The notes: generated from the letters alone by a model not told the origin. 64,000 nt of DNA from Bacteroidales bacterium (GCA_016935595.1 JAFGQQ010000194.1:1-64000); one strand, 5' to 3'. Counted from the first letter of the stretch, positions 44,676 to 54,552 are shown. Made by a program: numbers and translations.

Positions 44676-46997
44676 ATGAATCTTGAAGTATATATTCTCC
44701 GGTCAGCCATCATTTCGGCATTGTTAATCGTTTTTTATCACATTTTGTTAAAGAATGATACCAACTACCGGGCAAACCGCTATTTCTTTTTAACCGGATT
44801 GATTGCCATCCTAATTTTTCCATTGGCCGAAATTGTTTACCGTGTTACAATCCCGTATGTTCCCAATGTTCAACCAACGGAGACATATATTCCTATGCCG
44901 GTCGAAAATGCTCCGGTTGCGAGTAAAATAATTGCTTCTCCAGTGAAAGAGATCAGTCTGATGGACTTCATTTATTTTGGGTATTTGATTGGCATGCTAT
45001 TTTTTGTAATTCGATTACTGTGGCAACTGCTCTATATTACTAAGCGGTATGTTCAAAGTGAAAAGATTGAATGGGGTGGAGTAAAAGTTTGTATTCATCC
45101 TCAAATAAAATCGCCATATGTATTGGGGAACAGAATTTTTGTTGGTGATCGCTCGTATTTGAATCCTGCAAAAGAAGAGATACTCATTCACGAACGTATT
45201 CATTTAAAGCAAAATCACTGGGTTGACATGTTGTTGAGTGAGCTGGTGATAATGGTATTTTGGTTCAATCCGCTGGTTTGGTACTACGGGCGATTGATGA
45301 AACAAAACCTCGAATTTATTGCCGACAAAGGCGTACTCGATTCGGGCGTTACAATAGACGCGTATTTAAAATCAATTATATGTGAAACAATGGGAGCGGA
45401 AGCAATCGTGCTAGCTAATCACTTCCGTGACTCCCGTAATAAAAAGCGATTAAAAATGATGAAAAAAGTGAAAAATTCCAAATGGAGGCCGCTAAAAATG
45501 CTGCTTCTATTGCCCGCTATTGGTCTAATGCTGTGGGCGTTTAGTAAACCTGAGTATGTGATGAAGGTGCAACAAGTAAAAGAACAGGAACAAACAAGGA
45601 AAAAAAGTTATCAAGATGGCTCTTTCGTATTAAGAGGGATAGTTGGAGTTTGGGATGCTGATACTGCCCAAGTAATAGATGTAAAAACAGGTAAGTATAC
45701 AGAAAAAATTATTGCGTCTAAAACTAAATCTATTGGAGCAACTGTTTATAATCCAAGAACAAATGAGAGAGTAGAAACTGATAGTACTGGAAAGGTTAGT
45801 ATTAATGTTTCAATTGGTGATGAACTTTCTTTTTTAGCTGATGGATATGTAACTCAAAGAATTACAATAAAAAATAAGTCTACACATCCTGAAAAATACC
45901 ATGGATTTCACATAAATCTTAAGAAAGTTTCTGATGTTAAAAAAGCTCCAACATTTATTTTCAAAGGTTTTGTCAAAGAGTCAGTACCGACTGATACACA
46001 GGAGGTGTTAAACATTAAAACAGGATTATATGAAAGAAAGCTAATATGTGGCTTAGGAAAGCCCATTCGGGGTGCTCAAGTTACAAATGTTAGAACAGGT
46101 GAAAGCATTATTGTTAATGATGATGGCAGTTTTAATATTCATGTAAGTATTGGTGATGAAGTTCTGTTTTCAAAGGAAGGATACATTAGTGAACATTTTC
46201 AGATTAAGAATCCTAATGCAGATCTGTTTATGGAATTAAGAAAAGCATCATCTAGTAAAAATGTAAAAAAAATTCATGCAATAGGAAAAGTATTAAAAAC
46301 TGCTGATACCATGGAAATCATGAATAAAGAAACGGGTGCTATAAAACAAAAAATTATTACTGAAGGATTACCCGGAGCTACTGTTGCTGTAATGTCGAGT
46401 TCAAATGGAAGAATGCTTGGAGGCGCAGTTACAAATAAAGAAGGCTTTTTTGAGATTGATGCAAATAAAGATGATGAACTCGTTATATCATTCGTAGGTT
46501 ATAAAACTGAAAAGGTAAAAATTACCAATGAACAAAAGATTGATATTACAATGAAGGAACAAACTTTGCTTATTGATCCAGGAAAATATCGTGATATGTT
46601 TAAAGGTAAAAAGTTACCAACACCTGCCCCATTAGAAGAAAAAAAAATAAAAAAAGACATTACTCCAACACCTACTCCGACAAATATAAATAATGATGAA
46701 CCAGTATTTTTCATTGTTGAAAATGCTCCTAAGTACATTGGAGGCTTTGAACATTTTTGGCGCATGCTCTATTCAATGACCTATTCGAAAAGCAAAGAGG
46801 GTTATGAAGGTTCGGTAAAAGTAAAATTTAAAGTAACAGAAAAAGGGGAAGTCAAAGAAGTTGAAGCAATAACAAATGCAACCACTAAAGAGGCAGAAGC
46901 AGCCATTAAGATAATAACTGAACTAAACCAATGGAACCCAGGTCGCCAAAGAGGTAAAGCGGTTTCGTGCTGGTTGGCAGTTGATGTGGAGTTTTGA
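44676..46997 (+). CDS. BlaR1-type M56 metallopeptidase with regulatory-like and TonB-like C-terminal domains
   Basis: A 773-residue membrane protease. Four spans lie near 5-25, 35-55, 90-115 and 270-290; the zinc motif is H172-E-x-x-H176 with the third ligand in LEFIADKGV. No penicillin-binding sensor domain follows. Instead three carboxypeptidase-regulatory-like repeats (about 310-400, 430-510, 530-630) precede a TonB-like C-terminus (about 690-773). It probably cleaves the upstream repressor. G+C drops from roughly 42-50% in the first 870 bp to about 30% after 45560 by hand count. Confidence 0.87.
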   Translation: MNLEVYILRSAIISALLIVFYHILLKNDTNYRANRYFFLTGLIAILIFPLAEIVYRVTIPYVPNVQPTETYIPMPVENAPVASKIIASPVKEISLMDFIYFGYLIGMLFFVIRLLWQLLYITKRYVQSEKIEWGGVKVCIHPQIKSPYVLGNRIFVGDRSYLNPAKEEILIHERIHLKQNHWVDMLLSELVIMVFWFNPLVWYYGRLMKQNLEFIADKGVLDSGVTIDAYLKSIICETMGAEAIVLANHFRDSRNKKRLKMMKKVKNSKWRPLKMLLLLPAIGLMLWAFSKPEYVMKVQQVKEQEQTRKKSYQDGSFVLRGIVGVWDADTAQVIDVKTGKYTEKIIASKTKSIGATVYNPRTNERVETDSTGKVSINVSIGDELSFLADGYVTQRITIKNKSTHPEKYHGFHINLKKVSDVKKAPTFIFKGFVKESVPTDTQEVLNIKTGLYERKLICGLGKPIRGAQVTNVRTGESIIVNDDGSFNIHVSIGDEVLFSKEGYISEHFQIKNPNADLFMELRKASSSKNVKKIHAIGKVLKTADTMEIMNKETGAIKQKIITEGLPGATVAVMSSSNGRMLGGAVTNKEGFFEIDANKDDELVISFVGYKTEKVKITNEQKIDITMKEQTLLIDPGKYRDMFKGKKLPTPAPLEEKKIKKDITPTPTPTNINNDEPVFFIVENAPKYIGGFEHFWRMLYSMTYSKSKEGYEGSVKVKFKVTEKGEVKEVEAITNATTKEAEAAIKIITELNQWNPGRQRGKAVSCWLAVDVEF

Positions 46998-47005
46998 TGT
47001 ATACC

Positions 47006-47053
47006 AAGGAAATCATTCTTTATTAGCATATTACATATAAAGAATGGTTTCTT
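47006..47053 (+). terminator. Terminator after the M56 gene
   Basis: The stretch 47006-47023 pairs with 47037-47053 (ATAAAGAAT against ATTCTTTAT perfect, further pairs with one bulge), loop about 13 nt, followed by a T-rich stretch. It starts nine bases after the stop codon. Confidence 0.55.
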
Positions 47054-47222
47054 AATAACACGATTAATTTATATCGGCTTTATGATAATAGATCATTAGA
47101 TTTTTGACTGATTTACAATGTAATTAAAGCCAACAAGTTAAAGACAAATATGCCATAAATACCTCATAATTTATTAGTTATAAAAGATTAACAAACTATA
47201 ATAATGATTTTCAACAAAAAAA

Positions 47223-49718
47223 TCAATAACACCTCAACACCGAATCAAGATCTCTACTATTCCTTAATGTTTTTATTCCATAAGGAATATCATAATCCAA
47301 ATTCTCATTTCTTAAGTCTGATAAGAAGTCTCGTATAATAGACTTTCTATTCGCCTTATTGTCAATTGGCTTGGTCATCAAAACACTCTCTTTGTTATTA
47401 TTTTTATATAATTCTGCTATTATTTTTCTACGATTAATTCTAAGAATAATATATTCATCATCAGAAGCACCCTTAAAAAAACAATATTTACCTTTTTCAG
47501 GAACTGAATTGTTGTAATAACCTCTGGCAATAAGTTTTCCATTAATATCATAACTATAAACAGAGCCATGTATCGCCAGTCTATTATATGCATATTTTTG
47601 CTTCAAAACACCATTGAAATAATACATATAATGCAAATACGTTTCGCCTTGTTTAATTTCATCAATTAATAATACATTATTAGAATCGTATTGCTTAAGT
47701 TCAAGTATTGTATCGTTTTGTAAATTGAAATAACAATTATTATAATACAACTCACCCGAATATGTTGAATCATTATTAAATGAAAGTGATAGTTTACGGT
47801 AATTATCCTGTGTTAACAGAGTTAGAGCTTCAACCAAATATTTATTATTATAACGATACATTTCCTTATCAACAATACCCATTGAGTTATATATAGTAAT
47901 ATTCCGTTCAACTCCGTTTTTATATGACATTAAAACAACTCTTCCGGAATTATCAGAAATAAGAACATCGCCATCAACAACATTTCCATTATCATAATTA
48001 GCAGAATAAATATCATCACCGAAAAAGAACTTAGTTTCACCATGCAACTTACCATTGAAATACATTTCATTTACTCGCAAGTAGTCATCGGCATATTCAC
48101 ATAACCCGTGTAAGGAACCATGTATGTAAGTCTTATAATTCGGATAGACTCCGTATAATTTACAAACACCATGTTTTTGACCTTCTAAGTAGTTTATTTC
48201 CTTCAACATATACATTTCTCTGCCAGAATACTCGAAAACAGTACCTGTAATGGGCTGACCGTTTTTAAATATACATGTAACCACTTCTCCGGTAAGGGTA
48301 TTTTTGTACAATGACAAACCATTTTTAACAACCTCACTAATTAATTCTTCATCGCGGTTATAAACGCACTCTTTAACAAGATTGCCACCCTCATAGCTTT
48401 TAATCAGGGCAGCATATTCTATAGAGTTATGAGAATAATAAGTAACCTTAATACCACTAACAATGGTATCATTAACAATTGTTGCCTCACCCAGGTACAG
48501 ATTCTTACTATTATAATATTTTCGTGTTTTTGTATTTCCATAATAGTTGGTAATAATTTGTGGATTACCATAATCAAAAAAAACAGTGTCGGTCAACAAT
48601 TCACCATTTTCATAAGTAAGAAGATCATACCAATTTCCGGGAATTGTGCCATTCCACATTTTCCCTTCTTTATAAGTCATTGTGTAAAGTATATCTCCCA
48701 GTTTGTTATAGACTTTTGAAGTATCAACTAAAACTCCATTATCATAATAATTTTTCAATATCCAGCCCATATCATCTATATATATAGTGGACTCACCATG
48801 TTTCAATCCATTTTTATACTCAATGGTTTCATCAATGGTATTCAATTCTATATATCCACCAAATGATGCCTCAACACCATCATACGGTTTTTCATCTTTA
48901 TAAACCAACTCTCCAATACAATCTCCATCATCGGTATAACTAATAATTGACTTTAGTTTTTTGCTTGTATCGTAAAACCGTTCCTGTTTCAAATTGCCCG
49001 AAGTGTAATAATACCGAACAGGATTAACATATAATCCCTTTTTACGTTGAACAACTCGCCTAACAGAAAATGGTTCTAAATTATAATATACCACAATTCC
49101 ATTATCGGGACTAAACTTTGAAGTCCACGTGCTTGATCCAATCAATTCGCCATTATTATCATAATACTTTCTTAATTCCGAGCCATTATCATTAAAAAAA
49201 ATCTCGAACCGCGCCTTTGTTTGTTCATATAACCCACTAATCACCTGATGTTTTAAAACCCCAGCTTCATAAGTGGCTAAATAACTATACTTATTCTCTT
49301 TCGAAAAATACGTTCCATCAAATGGCTTCTTTTTTTTAATAATACACGAACTTAAAACATTACCATCTTCGTCATATTGCGTGTAACGACCATTTACTAA
49401 CCCATTAGAAAAAAAGCCAGTCGCCATGATATTTCCATTTTCATGGTATTGAATAAATTCCCCTTCAAAACTGTTTTCAATAGCTTTATTATTTTTACCC
49501 GTAATAGAAAATCCAACAAATTGAAGTATATCTGAAGCTTTGAAATAATCACGTATAATATAACCTGAATCAACTTTTTCGGGTAAGGGTCTGTAAATAA
49601 AAGCCTCTTCTGGTCTTACCCTTTCATTTTTTTTATTAAAATAAAATATACCACTTTGAGCTGAATATGAAACAAAACTATACGTACAGAGTGTGATTAA
49701 TAAAAATAAAAATTTCAC
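47223..49718 (-). CDS. Exported MORN_2/YwqK-type repeat protein
   Basis: An 831-residue protein with a signal peptide (about 1-19). The remainder consists of many imperfect MORN_2 units of about 22-25 residues, reading roughly Y-Y-D-N-G-x-L and G-x-x-x-x-Y, for example YHENGNIMATGFFSNGLVNG and YYTSGNLKQERFYDTSKKLK. In Bacteroidota such proteins are named toxin-antitoxin YwqK-family antitoxins, but with a signal peptide and no neighbouring toxin an antitoxin role is unlikely. It is a free-standing gene. Function unknown. Confidence 0.75.
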   Translation of the reverse strand: MKFLFLLITLCTYSFVSYSAQSGIFYFNKKNERVRPEEAFIYRPLPEKVDSGYIIRDYFKASDILQFVGFSITGKNNKAIENSFEGEFIQYHENGNIMATGFFSNGLVNGRYTQYDEDGNVLSSCIIKKKKPFDGTYFSKENKYSYLATYEAGVLKHQVISGLYEQTKARFEIFFNDNGSELRKYYDNNGELIGSSTWTSKFSPDNGIVVYYNLEPFSVRRVVQRKKGLYVNPVRYYYTSGNLKQERFYDTSKKLKSIISYTDDGDCIGELVYKDEKPYDGVEASFGGYIELNTIDETIEYKNGLKHGESTIYIDDMGWILKNYYDNGVLVDTSKVYNKLGDILYTMTYKEGKMWNGTIPGNWYDLLTYENGELLTDTVFFDYGNPQIITNYYGNTKTRKYYNSKNLYLGEATIVNDTIVSGIKVTYYSHNSIEYAALIKSYEGGNLVKECVYNRDEELISEVVKNGLSLYKNTLTGEVVTCIFKNGQPITGTVFEYSGREMYMLKEINYLEGQKHGVCKLYGVYPNYKTYIHGSLHGLCEYADDYLRVNEMYFNGKLHGETKFFFGDDIYSANYDNGNVVDGDVLISDNSGRVVLMSYKNGVERNITIYNSMGIVDKEMYRYNNKYLVEALTLLTQDNYRKLSLSFNNDSTYSGELYYNNCYFNLQNDTILELKQYDSNNVLLIDEIKQGETYLHYMYYFNGVLKQKYAYNRLAIHGSVYSYDINGKLIARGYYNNSVPEKGKYCFFKGASDDEYIILRINRRKIIAELYKNNNKESVLMTKPIDNKANRKSIIRDFLSDLRNENLDYDIPYGIKTLRNSRDLDSVLRCY

Positions 49719-50174
49719 TTGAATATATTTACGTTAACTATCTGATATAATGAGATATACAATAGCGCATCGATTAATAACTTATAACTCGTGAATACTT
49801 CACTTGTTTTATTAACTACCATAATATATTAATTCATGCCCAATTTGTAATCTGATACAAATGGCAGTTTAATTTGGTTAAAAACAAAAATAAGAAAATA
49901 TGTTTTTAAAATATAAATTTTAAGTATCGTGTTCTGCTATGTTACCATTTTGAGTAAAACATGTTAATACAATAAGCATAAATAACAAATCCGTTTCTCA
50001 TTAACAATACAGCTAAACTCGAAAAAAGCTTGTTTACTAAAGACAGTCAAAATTTATTTGATAAAATAACTTTTTTAGATTAATTTGAATATAAGTGTTA
50101 TTACAAAACAAAGCACGATGCAGTTATGGTATTGACATTATGCTGTTTACAAAGCATAATTAACGTTTACTCTT
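49719..50174 (+). other. Non-coding gap before the PAS kinase, with an inverted repeat
   Basis: This 456-bp AT-rich divergent region holds no convincing frame. ATTATGC (50137-50143) and GCATAAT (50154-50160) form a perfect 7-bp inverted repeat with a 10-nt centre, 14 bp before the kinase start; it may be an operator. A TTGACA sequence at 50132-50137 overlaps its left arm. I see nothing else recognisable. Confidence 0.35.
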
Positions 50175-53100
50175 ATGGAGAAAAAATTACCTAAACTTTT
50201 AAAAAAGTATAATAACTATGATTTCATTACTCAGGAAAGATCAAAGTATATATATTATCTATGTATTACAGGATTAATTTCTGTGTTTTTGCTTATTGTT
50301 TTTCGTTTAACAACACATCCGATTACTCACATTGATGATTCAACCCATTTAACTATACTTACCCCTTTGTTAATCCTGTTTATTTTATTATTTGGTAGCT
50401 TATGGTTGCTAATCAAAGGTAATTTTATTTTGACATCCCATCTCGTTCCAACCTTTGTTATGTTAATCATCTGGATTATCATGTTCCTTGAAAATAAAAT
50501 TATGCTAACACGAATAAATACTGTGATTAATGTTTTTATTGCTTTATCGATGATGCCTTTATTAATTGGCAAGCATCGTTTTTCTATTGTGCTTTACTCA
50601 GGATTTAATATCATAATGGTTTTCATTTTTATGGCTTTTTTTAAAGAAGAGAATGTTGTTATTCAAAGCAATATATGGGATTACATTATTGGTGTTTCGG
50701 TAGCATTTACATTTGTGGGGTTTATAGGATATGGAATCTACTCAGTAAATAAGAAAGCTCTTGAAAATGCCGAAAGAGATTTTACTAAAAGAATAAAAAT
50801 TGAAAGGGATTTTGCACAGAGCAAGAAAAAATATAAGGAACTCACCGAATTATTACCTATTACTGTTTATGAGGCCGATATTGAAGGCAGGGTGATATAT
50901 ACAAATATGACAGGATTTAGAAGTTTTGGTTATACAGAAGAGGATTTAAAACAGGGAGTCAATATTTCTTCACTTATTGTAGAAAAAGAGTTTATTAACG
51001 CCAATATTTTTAAAATAAAACAAGGTAATAGATGTGGAAATCAATACACTGCTGTTAAAAAAAATGGTGAAAAATTCCCTGTTCAGGTTTTCTCAAATGT
51101 GATTAAAGAAGATGGAAAGTTTATAGGGCTTAGTGGTGTTATTATTGATATTTCGGACAGATTGAAAGCTGAAGAGGAATTAAAAGAAAGTGAGAATCGG
51201 TTCCGTAGTATTATGGAGCAATCTTCTTTTAGCATGCAGATTTTTGCGCCTGATGGCTCCCTACTTTATATTAATGAGGCCGGAAGAAAACTTTGGGGCA
51301 TTAATTCTGATTCTTCGAATTCATTCAATTACAATATGTTGAACGATCTACAATTAAAGGCACTTGGATTAATGCAACTTGTTAAGCAGGCATTTATAGG
51401 TGAGCGGGTGCGTTTACCGGCTGTGGAGTATGACCTTGCAAAATCGATTGGACAGGGTCTGTTTAAAACTGTCCAGAGCGACTTTTACCCCGTTCGCAAA
51501 ACCGATGGCAGTTTACGATCAATTATTGTTATTCATCAGGATATTTCGGAACGTGTAAAAGCAGAAAGGGCATTGCGCGCAAGTGAACAAAAATTCAGGG
51601 AAACAACCTTTTTACTGCCTCAAACTGTTTATGAATCAGATTTAAATGGCAAACTAACATTCATTAATAAAGCAGGCACTACTATGTTTGGCTATACGGA
51701 ACAGGAAGTTAGTCAAGGTTTGAATGTTATTGATACTATTGAGGTTAATGATCGTAGCCGGGTGCGCGAAAGCATTCAAAACATATTAAATGGAAAACAA
51801 ACTCACGGAAACCAATATTTGGGATTGCGCAAAGATGGAAGCACCTTCCCCATGGAAATATTTTCAGCTCCAATTATTGAAAACGAAAAACCAGTAGGAT
51901 TTAGGGGTGTAATTTACGATTTAACCCAGATAAAAAAAGTTGAAAATGATTTAAGGCAAAGCAATGAACTATTTAAAACACTCTTTGAATCAACACCATT
52001 ATCCATGACATTATCCGATATGGATGGAAAATTTATAATGGTTAATAAAGCTTTTTGCAATGATTTAGGCTTAAATCCTGATGATGCAATTGGAAAAACC
52101 ATTAATGATTTTGGCATCACTACAGAAGATGGAAAAGAATTTATTATTAATGAATTATTACAAGACAAAGGATTTGTCGAAAATTTTGAGATTTCAACCA
52201 CTGATAAAAATGGCAGGAGGCACGAATTATATATATCAGCAATTATTGTTACTATTAATGACCAAAAAGTCGTTTTGCGTTCAAATATCAATATTACCGA
52301 ACGAAAAAAACTCGAAGAACAACTTAAGAATTATAATTTAAAACTTGAAGAATTAGTAAAAGAACGAACGGAAGAATTGGAGGCTTCAAATGAAGAATTA
52401 AGTTTGACAAATGAAGAACTTTTTGAAAAAAGTGAAATTATTGCCCAGAAAAATAATGAACTTAACGAGGCCATTGAATTAATTAAAACCACTCAACAAA
52501 AATTAATACAAACCGAAAAAATGGCATCATTGGGCGTATTAACAGCGGGTGTGGCTCATGAAGTAAACAATCCGTTGAATTATTTGATGGGAGCATATAT
52601 TGGACTTGAAACCTATTTTGATGAACATGGAAGTAAAGAAATTTCAAAAACTAATATATTACTAGATAGTATGAAAGTAGGCATTGAGCGAATTTCAAGT
52701 ATTGTAAAAGGTCTTAATCAATTTAGCCAACTCAATGAGAATATGGATGAAGCCTGCGATATTCATGCCATTATTGATAACTGCTTAACCATATTGCACA
52801 ACAAACTTAAGTATAAAGTTGATTTAACAAAGAGATACTTAAAGGATCCCATTATTGTTATAGGTAATGTTAGCCAGTTGCATCAGGTATTTATTAATAT
52901 AATTGTGAATGCCATTCAGGCAATACTTGTTAAAGGAAACATAATAATTTCAACGAAAATTATTGGTTCAGAAGCAACTGTTGAGATTATTGATGATGGT
53001 ATAGGGATAGAAATGAACTATTTATCGAAAATTACTGATCCGTTTTTTACTACAAAACCGCCAGGAGAAGGTACCGGACTTGGATTGTCAATAACACAAA

Positions 53101-53189
53101 ATATCATGAAAGAACTTCATGGAGAAATGAAATTCGAATCAGAAGTTAATAAAGGAACAAAAGTAATACTAACCTTTCCATTAAAATAA
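50175..53189 (+). CDS. Four-PAS membrane sensor histidine kinase
   Basis: A 1004-residue kinase. Six hydrophobic spans fill about residues 30-200. Four PAS domains follow (about 218-330, 341-455, 472-585, 598-715), the first and third closely similar (both with YTE(E/Q)-V/L and GNQY). A long coiled coil (715-785) leads to HisKA with H795 in AGVAHEVNNPLNY and an ATPase domain with NAIQAI, DDGIGI and GTGLGLS. No receiver domain is fused; a single-domain regulator follows 5 bp later. The PAS ligands are not evident. Confidence 0.92.
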   Translation: MEKKLPKLLKKYNNYDFITQERSKYIYYLCITGLISVFLLIVFRLTTHPITHIDDSTHLTILTPLLILFILLFGSLWLLIKGNFILTSHLVPTFVMLIIWIIMFLENKIMLTRINTVINVFIALSMMPLLIGKHRFSIVLYSGFNIIMVFIFMAFFKEENVVIQSNIWDYIIGVSVAFTFVGFIGYGIYSVNKKALENAERDFTKRIKIERDFAQSKKKYKELTELLPITVYEADIEGRVIYTNMTGFRSFGYTEEDLKQGVNISSLIVEKEFINANIFKIKQGNRCGNQYTAVKKNGEKFPVQVFSNVIKEDGKFIGLSGVIIDISDRLKAEEELKESENRFRSIMEQSSFSMQIFAPDGSLLYINEAGRKLWGINSDSSNSFNYNMLNDLQLKALGLMQLVKQAFIGERVRLPAVEYDLAKSIGQGLFKTVQSDFYPVRKTDGSLRSIIVIHQDISERVKAERALRASEQKFRETTFLLPQTVYESDLNGKLTFINKAGTTMFGYTEQEVSQGLNVIDTIEVNDRSRVRESIQNILNGKQTHGNQYLGLRKDGSTFPMEIFSAPIIENEKPVGFRGVIYDLTQIKKVENDLRQSNELFKTLFESTPLSMTLSDMDGKFIMVNKAFCNDLGLNPDDAIGKTINDFGITTEDGKEFIINELLQDKGFVENFEISTTDKNGRRHELYISAIIVTINDQKVVLRSNINITERKKLEEQLKNYNLKLEELVKERTEELEASNEELSLTNEELFEKSEIIAQKNNELNEAIELIKTTQQKLIQTEKMASLGVLTAGVAHEVNNPLNYLMGAYIGLETYFDEHGSKEISKTNILLDSMKVGIERISSIVKGLNQFSQLNENMDEACDIHAIIDNCLTILHNKLKYKVDLTKRYLKDPIIVIGNVSQLHQVFINIIVNAIQAILVKGNIIISTKIIGSEATVEIIDDGIGIEMNYLSKITDPFFTTKPPGEGTGLGLSITQNIMKELHGEMKFESEVNKGTKVILTFPLK

Positions 53190-53194
53190 GTACC

Positions 53195-53560
53195 ATGAAA
53201 ACCAAAATACTGTATGTTGATGATGAACCAATTAATCTTAAACTATTTGAAATAAATTTTGCTAAAAAATATGATGTTTTTGTTGCAAGTAATGGGTTTC
53301 AAGGTTATGAACTCTTAAACAAAGAATTAGATGTTTTGATCGTTATTAGTGATATGAAAATGCCCGAGATGACTGGAATAGAATTTATTCGAAAAGCAAA
53401 AGAAAAATTCCCTGATAAAAAATATTATATATTAACAGGTTATGAAATAAATACAGAAATACTTGAAGCTCTTAACTCCGGATTAATTGTTAAATATTTC
53501 AGCAAACCGTTTAATATTAAAGAAATTGAAAAAACCATTAATGATGCAATAAATTTGTGA
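53195..53560 (+). CDS. Single-domain response regulator
   Basis: A 121-residue CheY-like receiver with acidic pocket D9-D10-E11, phospho-acceptor D53 in SDMKMPEMTG, T in ILTGYE and K in FSKPF. No output domain is attached, so it acts by protein contact or as a phosphate relay. It starts 5 bp after the four-PAS kinase, which is its likely partner. Confidence 0.92.
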   Translation: MKTKILYVDDEPINLKLFEINFAKKYDVFVASNGFQGYELLNKELDVLIVISDMKMPEMTGIEFIRKAKEKFPDKKYYILTGYEINTEILEALNSGLIVKYFSKPFNIKEIEKTINDAINL

Positions 53561-53585
53561 ACTGTCGCAATAATAGTCTTTGTGC

Positions 53586-53631
53586 CAACTACAACCATCG
53601 ATTGAATAAATATTCTTTTGTGTTGTAGTTG
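53586..53631. repeat. 10-bp inverted repeat downstream of the response regulator
   Basis: CAACTACAAC (53586-53595) and GTTGTAGTTG (53622-53631) are perfect complements with a 26-nt spacer, 26 bp after the stop. No U-tract follows, so it is not a standard terminator; it may stabilise the mRNA 3' end. Confidence 0.4.
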
Positions 53632-53694
53632 AAAAAAATTATTGATTTTCAATTCTTATCCGAAATAGTTTAATTTACTCAATATTATTCAGTT

Positions 53695-53886
53695 TCAGAC
53701 CTTTAATTTAATATTATATTGTTCAACAATCGCTAATTTTTTACTATCATCAATACTTTTCATATACTGCTTCCAACCAGGGCAAAACTTAATATGCCAT
53801 CGCCAAAACCTACCAACAAATGATTTGGGGTTCTTATCGTACTTAGCCCGCATAATACAATTTTCGCAGTTTTGTTTATTTTCCAT
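53695..53886 (-). CDS. Small conserved cysteine-containing protein
   Basis: A 63-residue cytosolic protein: a CENC pair near the start, then MRAKYDKNPKSFVGRFWRWH and FCPGWKQYMKS, rich in aromatic and basic residues. Short proteins with this MRAKYDxxPKSFxGRxWxWH...CPGWK pattern are known to me as hypothetical in Bacteroidota. Three cysteines could bind a metal. Nothing in the context suggests a role. Confidence 0.6.
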   Translation of the reverse strand: MENKQNCENCIMRAKYDKNPKSFVGRFWRWHIKFCPGWKQYMKSIDDSKKLAIVEQYNIKLKV

Positions 53887-54206
53887 AACTTGCTATTTAA
53901 TGTATTGAGTAATTATTTTGTGTTACTCAAATATAATGTGGTTTTCTGATATTATCAATGTTCTACTCTGACAGATTAACTTCTACAGAACAGCGAAATT
54001 TATAACAAAGATGACATATTTTATATTACAATTTTTTTATCTAGAATAATACTATTAAAAGGCAATTCTAAAGACTGTACCGATAAATAATTATTAATAA
54101 CTAAGCACAATAGTATTAAAACATTTTTTTAAAAAAAAACAGACATTAAGGTGGTTATTTTAAAAATAAATATAGCCTGCATATAAATTACATACAGGCT
54201 AAAAAG
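53887..54206 (+). other. Gap of 320 bp without recognisable content
   Basis: Very AT-rich, no frame of note, no structured RNA recognised. It separates the small gene at 53695 from tRNA-Arg. Confidence 0.5.
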
Positions 54207-54278
54207 TAGTCCCGACGGGAATCGAACCCATATCTACAGTTTAGGAAACTGCTATTCTATCCGTTGAACTACGAGACC
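54207..54278 (-). tRNA. tRNA-Arg (anticodon CCT)
   Basis: The 72-nt minus-strand sequence folds as a cloverleaf: acceptor GGTCTCG with CGGGACT, D arm with TAGTTCAACGGATAGA, anticodon arm GCAGT-TTCCTAA-ACTGT giving CCT (decoding AGG), and T arm GGGTTCGATTCCC. Discriminator A; CCA not encoded. A good promoter lies just upstream. Confidence 0.95.
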
Positions 54279-54290
54279 ATTTTAAGTGTG

Positions 54291-54321
54291 CAAATATAGA
54301 TTAAAATAATTTTTAGACAAA
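54291..54321 (-). promoter_or_regulatory. Consensus Bacteroidota promoter of tRNA-Arg
   Basis: On the minus strand TTTG (54321-54318), a 19-bp spacer and TATATTTG (54298-54291) match the Bacteroidota housekeeping consensus TTTG-N19-TAnnTTTG without a mismatch. The predicted start is about 7 nt before the tRNA 5' end. Confidence 0.85.
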
Positions 54322-54489
54322 AAGTTCTTTTAAGCTAATTAAAAACCAATACTCAAACCAAAAAATTAACGTTATTCAATATTTCTTCACATTTGATTAT
54401 TAGCGTTTTATTGTGAAATATTGTAAATTGATTTTTTATAAAAAAATGATAATAATATGAAACAAGCATGATTTGTTAATCACAATTTA

Positions 54490-54505
54490 TCCCGATAAAT
54501 CGGGA
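54490..54505. promoter_or_regulatory. Palindrome upstream of the DUF2007 gene
   Basis: TCCCGAT (54490-54496) and ATCGGGA (54499-54505) form a perfect inverted repeat with a 2-nt centre, 47 bp before the gene. GC-rich in an AT-rich surrounding; an operator or a leader hairpin. Confidence 0.45.
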
Positions 54506-54552
54506 AACACGGATATAATTCATCATGCGATTTACTTAATAAATTATTTAAG

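Noticed and set aside
47223..49718. Toxin-antitoxin system around the MORN/YwqK-type gene
   Set aside because: The protein is exported, far longer than antitoxins, and has no small partner gene within 200 bp on the same strand.
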